NCBI GenBank assembly: GCA_000252485.1
Contig: JH610891.1
Location: 1-57,173 of the forward strand
Length of the DNA: 57,173 bases
Source of the DNA: Prochloron didemni P4-Papua_New_Guinea
GTDB lineage: Bacteria; Cyanobacteriota; Cyanobacteriia; Cyanobacteriales; Prochloraceae
Direction: 5' to 3'
Shown here in pieces: positions 1-7,222 of the stretch (position 1 is the first letter of the stretch; each line of letters begins with the position of its first letter). The notes under the pieces were generated by a model, which was not told where the DNA came from, ran no database searches, and saw only the letters and a list, made by a program, of their open reading frames with translations. The position numbers and the translations under genes were made by a program.

Positions 1-97
1 TGTTATTTTGAATTGAATTTTGTTGGATATTCGACCATCGAGCGGCAACTTCGCCCAATGTTGCTTCTCTATCGTTAGTCTGACTTAAGACAGCTCT
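1..97 (-). pseudogene. Fragment of an Rpn-type nuclease gene
   Basis: The first ~97 bases are nearly identical to bases 608-705, which lie inside the intact Rpn-type nuclease gene just to the right. This is a second, broken copy cut by the window edge or by recombination. No open frame of useful length remains in view. Confidence 0.7.
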
Positions 98-119
98 TCC
101 TCTTAATTGAGAGATGGTT

Positions 120-154
120 AATTGCCTGCACTGAGCGTAGCCGAAGTGTTCATT
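120..154. repeat. Left arm of a perfect 35-bp inverted repeat
   Basis: The 35 bases starting AATTGCCTGCACTGAGCG are the exact reverse complement of 1228-1262. The two arms flank the Rpn-type nuclease gene at 230-1117. Related sequence occurs inside purL near 41428-41472, so the arm belongs to a dispersed repeat family. Confidence 0.85.
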
Positions 155-229
155 GGGAATTGCTATAGATAGGTTGAGTTTAGACTTCACTCAACCCAAC
201 CTAATCTTACACTCTTAATTATTAATTGC

Positions 230-1117
230 TCATTCCTCTAAATGGGATTCCAGCCAATTGGACAAATCGCTCAAAGTTGTAAAATCCAGCAGGGCTTCTC
301 CTAAATCTTCCAATTCAGTTCGCGATAATTGCTCAATTATTGTCTGTAAGTTAGTTGGAATATTCCCTACTCGACGGTTCAGCAGGCGTAAAATTAGCGC
401 TTGTTGTTGCTGAAGTCCCTCTTGAAGTCCCTGCTCAATTCCCTGCTCAATTCCCTGTCGCAATCCAAGTTGAAGTCCTTCCTGACGACCTTCCTGCAAA
501 ATATCTTGATAGATGACTGATTCCTTCATGATATCACTCCGCAAAATTTGCTTGACCAAATCTTTCTCTAATATTAATCCTGCTAAAATAGCAGTGGAAG
601 CGCGAATGTTATTTTGAATTGAATTTTGTTGGATATTGTCCAATCGAGCGGCAACTTGGCGCAATGTTGCTTCTCTATCACTAGTCTTACTTAACGCGGC
701 AAAAGGCAACAGTCCGGGGACTGTCAGAAAATTTTTAAAGGGCTGTTCCCAGAGACGAATTACTCTATACTTATGGCGAGTTCTTGGAATAGTAAAACTA
801 TTTTGGTAAACTAGATCAGAAGTAGTGGGTTGGAGATAAATTACTATCTGTATCACTAGTTTATCGGGAAAACGCCGATAAAGCCGAACTCGGTAGTCCA
901 GCATTCGGAAAGGGATTCCTGCTTTAGGCTGAATCTGGAATTCGATATGGAGAATTATATCATCAGCTTGCAGGAAAATAACTGTATCCGCCCTGATTGG
1001 TTCTAAGGATAACTCAGAAGGATTGAGTTGAGTTAAAACCATGGGTTGTCCCAACAACCAGGTAGCAAAATCAGTGGCAAAGGTTTCTGCTAGAAATTTA
1101 CAAACGCTGTCGAACAT
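230..1117 (-). CDS. Rpn family PD-(D/E)XK nuclease / putative transposase (DUF4351 type)
   Basis: The 295-aa protein has the layout of Rpn (PF04754/PF12784-like) proteins, DNA nucleases that promote recA-independent recombination. The N-terminal ~120 residues hold a PD-(D/E)XK-like core with an acidic strand pair (ADTVIFL..., then ILHIEFQ), followed by a helical region. Residues ~205-235 are a low-complexity run of EGxxxGxxQG repeats, and a DUF4351-like helical tail ends in an acidic SHLEE. Length is normal for the family and the ATG start looks sound. The gene stands alone between the arms of a perfect inverted repeat, and a fragment of a second copy lies at the left edge, so the gene or its neighbourhood is mobile or recombinogenic. 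Family assignment is good; activity is inferred. Confidence 0.8.
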   Translation of the reverse strand: MFDSVCKFLAETFATDFATWLLGQPMVLTQLNPSELSLEPIRADTVIFLQADDIILHIEFQIQPKAGIPFRMLDYRVRLYRRFPDKLVIQIVIYLQPTTSDLVYQNSFTIPRTRHKYRVIRLWEQPFKNFLTVPGLLPFAALSKTSDREATLRQVAARLDNIQQNSIQNNIRASTAILAGLILEKDLVKQILRSDIMKESVIYQDILQEGRQEGLQLGLRQGIEQGIEQGLQEGLQQQQALILRLLNRRVGNIPTNLQTIIEQLSRTELEDLGEALLDFTTLSDLSNWLESHLEE

Positions 1118-1227
1118 GGAACAAATTAGAACTTGGTTATAACACTTGCTTGCGTTATAGTAGCACAGAAGCGCTTTGGTGCGACAAGACCCAGTTTCTC
1201 ATTAGCAATGAGCAATGAACAATTAAC

Positions 1228-1262
1228 AATGAACACTTCGGCTACGCTCAGTGCAGGCAATT
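1228..1262. repeat. Right arm of the 35-bp inverted repeat
   Basis: Exact reverse complement of 120-154. Together the arms bracket a 1,143-bp segment whose only gene is the Rpn-type nuclease. The right arm abuts a copy of the ~115-bp dispersed element at 1262-1325. Confidence 0.85.
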
Positions 1263-1325
1263 AAGAGGTTAATAATAAAAATGCCCCTTTCGCTTTGTAC
1301 AAAGGTGATGCAGGTTTATTATTAG
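1262..1325. repeat. Partial copy of ~115-bp dispersed element A
   Basis: This carries the left part of an element found nearly complete at 7052-7172 and 9126-9240 and inverted at 25874-25990. The shared core is a stretch coding GCCCCTTTCGCTTTGTACA followed by AAGGTGATGCAG. It provides the last ~13 codons and the stop of the NERD helicase gene, so its arrival truncated or re-ended that gene. Confidence 0.75.
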
Positions 1326-2981
1326 TCTGTAGGGTGGGCATTGCCCACCACAACCCCTATAGGCTTGAAAATCAATGACGGAACCTTGCCACAGTTCTTC
1401 GATGGGGTTGGGAGAATTTTCTCGGGGACGTTTCAGGGTAATCTCCCTACCAGGACGAAAACTTCCTGTCACCTCATAACCAATCGCCTCCCATTCCTCT
1501 TTCCTCGTAATTCCCGTGAGCATGCCCTGGGGACGGAGCAAACCCATACTAATACCGTGAGCTGCGGTGAGGATATAATGGGGAGTGCGATAGCAACGGT
1601 GCATAATTTCGCTCTTATTAATGCCCCCTCGATGTTTTCCCGTCACCAAATGACCCAACTCCGGTCCGAACAGTTCGCTGGCAGTGGGAATAGTGAGACT
1701 GTCCAGACTTTGGGCTTCATCGTAAGCCCAGATTAACCTTCTTTGTTCTGGGTGGATGGGGTCTGCCGGACGTAATGCTTGGTAAGCCAGCCAATAAAAG
1801 GGCTGTTTCCCTTCATACTTCCACTTATCCGCCATCAAGTCCTGTCCTTCATCAATTAAAATCGCGTCGTAGATTTGGGGAATAGAACTAGATTGCAACA
1901 GTTGCAGGCAAACTTCTGCCAAAGCCTCGTTGGGTTGCTTGGTGGAGCCATCTCCCACGCTGAGGGCATAAGTGCCAGCCAGCTGACAGAGAATGGTGTA
2001 GAAACCCGGTTGAGTTCTGCTACCCCAAGCGTGGAGAATGCGCAAGTTAGGGTTATTGTTATTTAATTTTTGTTGGTTGTTGCTGAAGTGACCCAACCAT
2101 TTATCTATTTGTTGTTGAATGGGATAGTAGAGAGTGCGGGAGAAAAACACCACGGCAATTTTCCAATCCGGGTGTTTTAGGTGCATGTGAGCTGCTTTTT
2201 GACAGAGAAGGATGGTTTTCCCCGAACCTGCAATACCCCGAATCCTTTGGGGTCCGGGAGGGATTTCCTTGCCGATTCGTTCTTGTTGCAAGTCCAGTTG
2301 GGCGATGCCCTGGCGCAGTTGCTGCAAGATTTTGCCTCTACTCTCTTGAGGGGCTAAAACTCGGTGAGTGGGAGACCCAAATAGGGGCGTACCTCCTAAT
2401 AGTCCTAGGAGTAATTGCCACTGTTGATTGTCGAGGGATTCTCCTGGAATAACTGGAGCAGTTGCTTGGATTAAATTAATAATTAATTCTGGAGCATGGA
2501 GTTTATTTTTAAAGAGAATGGGAGGAGAACTGGGAAGTTTATCAAAGCCTTTTTCTTGCCATTGTTGTTCTTGGATTTGAGGCAGGGCGATAATAGCTTT
2601 AGCAGGAATTTTTCCTTTGATATTTGGGTGGGAATCGCTGTATTCTAGGAGAGCAAATAGTTGATTTTCTGCTTGTTGGTAGGGGTTGCCCCAGTTAGTA
2701 TAAAAGTTTTGATATTGCCAGCGATGTCCCGTTATGGCTACAATTTGCTCTATGAACAGGGATTTGACTTCTATTATTATTAATCCGAGAAGGCGATCGC
2801 AGATGAGAATATCCGGTTCCTTGCGAAATTTTCCTTGAGGGGAAAAGATGGGATAGCGCCAGTAAGCGATACATTCTCTATTTCTAAAGGCTTGTTGAAT
2901 TTTCTCCCAAACTAATTGTTCTGCCCTTTCTCCACTTTTACCTAAAGGTTCGGTGGTGATGAATTTTTTGCTAGCAATCAT
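1269..2981 (-). CDS. NERD-domain, UvrD-like helicase (C-terminus truncated by a repeat)
   Basis: The 570-aa protein starts with a NERD nuclease-related domain (residues ~14-120: GERAEQLVWEKI, then EPDILI and IIEVKS, which form the D...ExK signature). It continues into a superfamily 1 helicase/ATPase domain with Walker A GIAGSGKT near residue 250 and Walker B ILIDEGQD near residue 375. Such proteins are thought to act on DNA, often in defence or repair settings. The final ~13 residues (LHHLCTKRKGHFYY) are encoded by dispersed element A, and no clear UvrD C-terminal motor motifs follow Walker B. The protein therefore looks shortened and may be inactive. The ATG start lies just before the NERD domain. 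Confidence 0.75.
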   Translation of the reverse strand: MIASKKFITTEPLGKSGERAEQLVWEKIQQAFRNRECIAYWRYPIFSPQGKFRKEPDILICDRLLGLIIIEVKSLFIEQIVAITGHRWQYQNFYTNWGNPYQQAENQLFALLEYSDSHPNIKGKIPAKAIIALPQIQEQQWQEKGFDKLPSSPPILFKNKLHAPELIINLIQATAPVIPGESLDNQQWQLLLGLLGGTPLFGSPTHRVLAPQESRGKILQQLRQGIAQLDLQQERIGKEIPPGPQRIRGIAGSGKTILLCQKAAHMHLKHPDWKIAVVFFSRTLYYPIQQQIDKWLGHFSNNQQKLNNNNPNLRILHAWGSRTQPGFYTILCQLAGTYALSVGDGSTKQPNEALAEVCLQLLQSSSIPQIYDAILIDEGQDLMADKWKYEGKQPFYWLAYQALRPADPIHPEQRRLIWAYDEAQSLDSLTIPTASELFGPELGHLVTGKHRGGINKSEIMHRCYRTPHYILTAAHGISMGLLRPQGMLTGITRKEEWEAIGYEVTGSFRPGREITLKRPRENSPNPIEELWQGSVIDFQAYRGCGGQCPPYRLIINLHHLCTKRKGHFYY

Positions 2982-3216
2982 GTCTTATAATTAACAATTA
3001 ACAATTAAGAGTTTGTTGTTAACAAAGACTGATTGTAGCAGAGGTTGAGCTATTTGCTAAGGGTTTATCCCCCTAAATCCCCCTTAACAAAGGGGGACTT
3101 TTTCTTCTCTCACAAGTTTCCCATTTTTCTCAAAAGCATATAATTTCAATTATTATTAGTGAATGTGGATTATAGTTTAACGGAATCATTTCTAAGCCAG
3201 CGATCAAGGTCGAGTA

Positions 3217-3459
3217 TTAATCAGTAGATATCTCCCATAAAGAAATATCATTAGTATAAGTCTTGCCATCATAACCATCAGAGATTGCTACAAGATATTT
3301 GCCATTTGGACTAAAGTTAGCGTTACTTATATCGTTGTACGTTCCAGGAATGGCTTTAAAACTTCTACCGAATAAATTCCAAAGTTTATATTCTTGACTA
3401 GCCTTAAAACTTGTAATAGCGATATTATTTTTAGAGTTAAAACCTATATCAAAAATCAT
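3217..3459 (-). pseudogene. WD40-repeat protein remnant
   Basis: The 80-residue frame contains a WD40-like stretch (SNANFSPNGKYLVAISDG, then ISLWEI). One blade fragment is too short to make a propeller. No continuation was seen on either side, so this is probably the relic of a larger WD40 gene. Confidence 0.5.
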
Positions 3460-3556
3460 CTGTTATTTAAAATTGAACATAGAAATCAACTCTGGAAAGC
3501 TGTTCTAGCTAAATAGATCAGCTTTCTACTAATGTTCTAATAGATCTAAGAAAAAC

Positions 3557-3722
3557 TTATTGAGCTAGTGGAACTTTAATTTGATAGAGAACATTAGACG
3601 GTGTGGAATCGGGAAATTGACTAACGATTCCACCAAGCTTGGTGCTTTTTGTAAAACTCCAGCATCTCCAGAAACATCATCTATTGCTCCATATCCTAAG
3701 CAACCAAACCAAGTATATAATA
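3557..3722 (-). pseudogene. Frameshifted C-terminal gene remnant, family unknown
   Basis: Reading leftward, one frame gives YTWFGCLGYGAIDDVSGD and QKAPSL. Reading then continues in another frame as GGIVSQFPDSTPSNVLYQIK to a stop at 3557-3559. This looks like the end of a degraded gene with one frameshift. I do not recognise the family. The rest of 3460-4160 holds only a terminator and repeats. Confidence 0.3.
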
Positions 3723-3789
3723 AAATAACCCAAAAGTGTTGAACTGTTTAACAAAACTTAATATTGTTTCGTTTCCCTCTCCCTCCCAG

Positions 3790-3823
3790 CCTCCCGAGTC
3801 CGGATCAAAGGGAGGTTTTTTTT
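3790..3823 (+). terminator. Rho-independent terminator, orphan
   Basis: A CCTCCC...GGGAGG hairpin is followed directly by eight T residues on the plus strand. No intact plus-strand gene lies upstream. It may belong to a lost gene, or limit read-through toward the coiled-coil genes. Confidence 0.65.
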
Positions 3824-3934
3824 AGATATACCCTTGGCTAATTTACAATTTGAGCTTCTATTTAAATATGACTCAAAAATCCGTCTTTGTCAACCCCCAT
3901 TCTCTCGTAAATTATTGAAAATAATTATCAGTAA

Positions 3935-4045
3935 ATTCCAGATTTTTGGTATAGCTGGCTACAGTTTTGCCATGATGGACTTTTTTTAACCGCAGATGAA
4001 CACAGATGAACGCAGATGATTGAAGATGGTTATTGGTGGGATTTT
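3935..4045. repeat. Dispersed element B
   Basis: The segment from GGTATAGCTGGCTACAG through GCCATGATGGAC to the AACCGCAGATGAACACAG motif recurs inverted in three tandem, progressively shortened copies at 56180-56550. Its right half alone also occurs at 10257-10330 and 12681-12715. Confidence 0.75.
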
Positions 4046-4103
4046 ATTGTTGTAATTGCCGTTTTTTTTGCTTTCTTTCTATTTCTAAAAACTAACTAAT
4101 TCA

Positions 4104-4160
4104 AACAACCAACAACCAACAACCAACAACCAACAACAAATAACCAACAACCAACAACAA
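4104..4160. repeat. Short tandem repeats (AACCAAC type)
   Basis: A run of AACCAAC/AACAAAT heptamers, the short tandemly repeated repetitive sequences common in filamentous cyanobacteria. It ends at the stop of the first coiled-coil gene. Confidence 0.8.
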
Positions 4161-4161
4161 A

Positions 4162-4476
4162 TTAGATATTACCTAGAAAATTGGGAAATAAAAGCTTGGT
4201 GACGCTAAGGAAAAATGCACTAGCAAGAGCAACAGTAATAGTCAGATTCAGAGACTCTTGGTTCTCTAGCCGCTTATTTAAACCAGTCACTTCTTTTTCC
4301 AGTGCCTTCACATTTCCTTTCAGTTCGTTAACATCTTCGGAGAGCTTTTCTATCTTGTGATTAAGCTCTTGTCCCAATTTTTCCATTTTACTCTCCATGT
4401 TCTCACCCAGCTTGTCTATTTTGCTGTCTAGCTTTTGGAGAATATCTTTGAGTGAAATTTCAACTGTTTCGGCCAT
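4162..4476 (-). CDS. Small coiled-coil protein with C-terminal membrane anchor, copy 1
   Basis: This is a 104-aa protein. Residues ~8-75 form a charged coiled coil built from an 11-residue period (KIDKLGENMES, KMEKLGQELNH, KIEKLSEDVNE). Residues ~80-98 are one hydrophobic helix (TITVALASAFFLSVTKLLF). It would sit in a membrane with the coil exposed and probably oligomerise. The layout recalls Bdr-like or DUF1640-like proteins, but I cannot assign a family. It is the downstream-most of three near-identical tandem copies, each with its own leader. A TCCTAGGAGT Shine-Dalgarno region precedes the ATG. Confidence 0.75.
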   Translation of the reverse strand: MAETVEISLKDILQKLDSKIDKLGENMESKMEKLGQELNHKIEKLSEDVNELKGNVKALEKEVTGLNKRLENQESLNLTITVALASAFFLSVTKLLFPNFLGNI

Positions 4477-4508
4477 GATATACTACTCCTAGGAGTTGTT
4501 GCGTTTTA

Positions 4509-4571
4509 GTCCTCTAGGATTAACTAGGGGACTGAATCTCAATCATAACACAATTTTTCGCACAGTGCGAA
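4509..4571 (-). promoter_or_regulatory. Conserved leader of copy 1: hairpin plus TTCGCA palindrome
   Basis: Upstream of the gene lie an imperfect hairpin (GTCCTCTAG/CTAGGGGAC, 4509-4532) and a 15-bp palindrome TTCGCA-CAG-TGCGAA (4557-4571). Both recur before copies 2 and 3 at matching distances. The palindrome is a candidate operator. No regulator is identified. Confidence 0.5.
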
Positions 4572-4663
4572 TATTTCCTCTAGCTATGGCTGGGGGGGGA
4601 GATGGCGCTGGTTCAGAAACTGGGTTTCTTAGCTCGAATCTATTCATTGATACCAACAACAAA

Positions 4664-5011
4664 TTAAATATTACCTAGAAAATTGGGGAATAAAAGCTTA
4701 GTGACGCTAAGGAAAAATGCACTAGCAAGAGCAACAGTAATAGTCCGATTCAGAAATTCTTGGTTCTCTAGCCGCGTATTTAAACCAGTCACTTCCTTTT
4801 CCAGCGCCTTCACATTTCCCTTCAGTTCGTTAACATCTTCTGATAGCTTGTCTACTTTTTGATTAACATCTTCCGAGAGCTTTTCTATCTTGTGATTAAA
4901 CTCTTGTCCCAATTTTTCCATTTTACTCTCCATATTTTCACCCAGCTTGTCTATTTTGCTGTCTAGCTTTTGGAGAATATCTTTGAGTGAAATTTCAACT
5001 GTTTCGGCCAT
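4664..5011 (-). CDS. Small coiled-coil protein with C-terminal membrane anchor, copy 2
   Basis: This 115-aa protein is nearly identical to its neighbours but has one extra 11-residue coil unit (QKVDKLSEDVN), an exact in-register expansion of 33 bp. The C-terminal hydrophobic helix is the same. One repeat step lengthens the coiled coil without changing phase, which supports a real, structurally selected coil. It is in tandem with copies 1 and 3 on the same strand, and each is preceded by its own leader, so the three are probably transcribed separately. Confidence 0.75.
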   Translation of the reverse strand: MAETVEISLKDILQKLDSKIDKLGENMESKMEKLGQEFNHKIEKLSEDVNQKVDKLSEDVNELKGNVKALEKEVTGLNTRLENQEFLNRTITVALASAFFLSVTKLLFPNFLGNI

Positions 5012-5091
5012 GATCTACTACTCCTAGGAGTTTTTGTGTTTTAGTCCTCTAGGATTAACTAGGGGATTGAATCTCAATGATAACACCAAAA

Positions 5092-5105
5092 TTCGCACAG
5101 TGCGA
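5092..5105 (-). promoter_or_regulatory. TTCGCA palindrome upstream of copy 2
   Basis: TTCGCA-CAG-TGCGA, with the outer A lost on one side, stands at the same place as in copy 1. A hairpin GTCCTCTAG/CTAGGGGAT lies between it and the gene. Confidence 0.45.
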
Positions 5106-5198
5106 TAAAGTCTCTCAAGCTATGGCTGGGGGGGAGATGGCGCTGGTTCAGAAACTGGGTTTCTTAGCTCGAATCTATTCTAAGAAACCAACAACAAA

Positions 5199-5513
5199 TT
5201 AGATATTACCTAGAAAATTGGGAAATAAAAGCTTGGTGACGCTAAGGAAAAATGCACTAGCAAGAGCAACAGTAATAGTCAGATTCAGAGACTCTTGGTT
5301 CTCTAGCCGCTTATTTAAACCAGTCACTTCCTTTTCCAGTGCTTTCACATTTCCTTTCAGTTCGTTAACATCTTCCGAGAGCTTTTCTATCTTGTGATTA
5401 AACTCTTGTCCCAATTTTTCCATTTTACTCTCCATATTTTCACCCAGCTTGTCTATTTTGCTGTCTAGCTTTTGGAGAATATCTTTGAGTGAAATTTCAA
5501 CTGTTTCGGCCAT
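5199..5513 (-). CDS. Small coiled-coil protein with C-terminal membrane anchor, copy 3
   Basis: This 104-aa protein differs from copy 1 at a few positions only (for example GQEFNH for GQELNH). It has the same 11-residue coiled-coil period and C-terminal hydrophobic helix. The tandem unit, gene plus leader, is ~520 bp, so two recent duplications are likely. Some differences in the leaders have accumulated outside the palindrome. Function unknown. Confidence 0.75.
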   Translation of the reverse strand: MAETVEISLKDILQKLDSKIDKLGENMESKMEKLGQEFNHKIEKLSEDVNELKGNVKALEKEVTGLNKRLENQESLNLTITVALASAFFLSVTKLLFPNFLGNI

Positions 5514-5593
5514 GATCTACTACTCCTAGGAGTTTTTGTGTTTTAGTCCTCTAGGATTAACTAGGGGATTGAATCTCAATGATAACACAAAGC

Positions 5594-5608
5594 TTCGCAC
5601 GGTGCGAA
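5594..5608 (-). promoter_or_regulatory. TTCGCA palindrome upstream of copy 3
   Basis: TTCGCA-CGG-TGCGAA. Only the spacer base differs from copy 1, while both arms are kept, as expected for a protein-binding dyad. Confidence 0.45.
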
Positions 5609-5734
5609 TAATTCCCTCTAGCTATGGCTGGGGGGGAGATGGCGCTGGTTCAGAAACTGGGTTTCTTATATGAGAGGTTATTCCGTAGTTGAGAAACCGG
5701 GAATAATCCAAAATTTTAGCATTAATCCTTGGAA

Positions 5735-6425
5735 GCTTATATTCCCTTGTCTATTAATTATTCTCCTTTTAATGTGGGTTTGTCCATTGAGTTGCCAGAG
5801 TTTACTTTGGAACAGGTTCGAGATTTAGGGCGAAGACACGGATTAAATTGGCAAAAAAATAAGTTAGAACAACTAATGGATTTAGTGGGAGGCCATCCTT
5901 ATTTAGTGCGATTGGCTCTCTATCATCTTGCTTCTGAGAGTACTACTTTACAGCAGTTATTGGCAGATGCTCCCACAAGTGAGCAATCCTCAAATAGTTT
6001 TAAAAGAGGTTTGGGCTTGGACTGGAGGACAACCCTTTCTGACTCAAAAGCTTTGTCAACTTATTTCTAACTCACCTGGTTTGATTCAGTCGGGAACAGA
6101 AGCTGAAGCAGTGGAGAAAATAGTGCGATCGCGTATAATTAATAATTGGCTGCTTCAGGACGAACCCCAGCATTTGAGAACTATAGGCGATCGCCTTTTT
6201 TCTAATTTCTCTAATAAGCAGCAACTAGGTACGTTATTAAGAACTTATCAACAAATTTTAGTACAAGGAGAAGTTGAAGAAGATAAGAGTTGGGAACAAT
6301 TAGAATTAGAATTTTCTAACTTAGTGGTTAGGCAGGAAGGAAAGTTGAGAGTGTCCAATCTTATTTATCAAGAAGTTTTTAATCTCAGTTGGGTGGAAAA
6401 TCAATTAAAATCAATTCATGATTAG
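5735..6425 (+). pseudogene. AAA-like (AAA_35 type) ATPase remnant
   Basis: Two plus-strand frames overlap at ~5928-6070. The first has VGGHPYLVRLALYHLA and the second WTGGQPFLTQKLCQLI, both typical of the lid and helical region of cyanobacterial AAA_35 ATPases. The second frame continues to a natural-looking end at 6425. The Walker A half is missing and a frameshift separates the frames. It is a 5'-truncated pseudogene. Confidence 0.65.
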
Positions 6426-6502
6426 ATGGTTATAGATTATAGGTTGGTGTTGTTGAGTAACGCTTACGCTCTACCCAACCTACTAAATAAGTATATTAGG
6501 AC

Positions 6503-6592
6503 TTACGCAGAAACCGGGTTTCTGAACTAAAACTCTGGATAATAGGCCGTTTTATCCCGACTCCAAACCCGGTTTCTAGGCTTGTTTGCGTA
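6503..6592. repeat. Hairpin repeat with AAACCGGGTTTCT arms
   Basis: Two inverted copies of AGAAACCGGGTTTCT enclose ~45 bases. The same design appears at 9885-9960 and 19565-19635, and single arms lie near 4615, 5150, 5655 and 5690. It is a dispersed palindromic element. Confidence 0.7.
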
Positions 6593-6639
6593 AGTCCTGT
6601 ATATAATAGAGTAATCTTTGAAAAACCCCAAAACTACAA

Positions 6640-7035
6640 ATGATTACTGAAGAACAAAAAGCAATAGTCCTAGATGCAGTAAAAACAGCAAGTGCAGCAT
6701 GGAAATCTGCCTTTAACCAAGGGGATGCAGCTGGTTGTACTGCTCAATATGAAACCACTGCAGTGATGCATGCAAGACCCTTTGGTACTTTCACCGGAAC
6801 TGCTGAAATTCATAGTTTTTGGCAAAAGCTAATAGATGATGGTTTTGCTTGTGTTGAATATTTAGAGCAAAAAATAGAAGTAGTTGATGAAACAAGCGCT
6901 ATATTAACTTCTGGTTGGAAAATGAATCAAGCCCAAGGTGTAATTCATAAAGAACTGTGGGTATTACAAGAAAATGGAAAGGCGAAATTGCGAGAAGATG
7001 ATTTTGAAGCCATGGGATTAACAATTAACAATTAA
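6640..7035 (+). CDS. NTF2-like / SnoaL-like small protein
   Basis: The 131-aa protein has the pattern of a cone-shaped NTF2-like fold: an N-terminal helix with AAWKSAFNQGDA, then HARPFGTFTGTAEI, FWQKLIDDGF, and the closing strands ILTSGWKMNQ and HKELWVLQENGKAKLREDDF. Members are small-molecule enzymes or binding proteins; the substrate is unknown. The last residues (GLTINN) run into a short-tandem-repeat region, so the original C-terminus may have been slightly altered. A fragment of its promoter and start is duplicated at 10117-10217. Confidence 0.75.
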   Translation: MITEEQKAIVLDAVKTASAAWKSAFNQGDAAGCTAQYETTAVMHARPFGTFTGTAEIHSFWQKLIDDGFACVEYLEQKIEVVDETSAILTSGWKMNQAQGVIHKELWVLQENGKAKLREDDFEAMGLTINN

Positions 7036-7051
7036 CAATTAACAATTACCA

Positions 7052-7172
7052 ATTAAGAGGTTGATTAGAAAAATGCGCCTTTCGCTTTATACAAAGGTGA
7101 TACAGCCGATGCATTACCTTTGTATAAAAATGTAGCATGTGAAGACACCAGCACGAAGCACTATATTTGATA
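7052..7172 (+). repeat. Dispersed element A, nearly complete copy
   Basis: About 115 bp beginning near TTAAGAGGTTGAT and ending in the ACCAGCACGAAGCACTAT hairpin. It matches 9126-9240 (same orientation) and 25874-25990 (inverted). It has no coding capacity, so it is a small non-autonomous element. Confidence 0.75.
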
Positions 7173-7222
7173 TCAAACCAACAACAAACAACTAACAACA
7201 AATAACCAACAAGGGGATTTAC

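Noticed and set aside
1341-1736. Plus-strand frame of 131 codons
   Set aside because: It lies wholly opposite the NERD helicase, whose domains are clear. It is a shadow frame.
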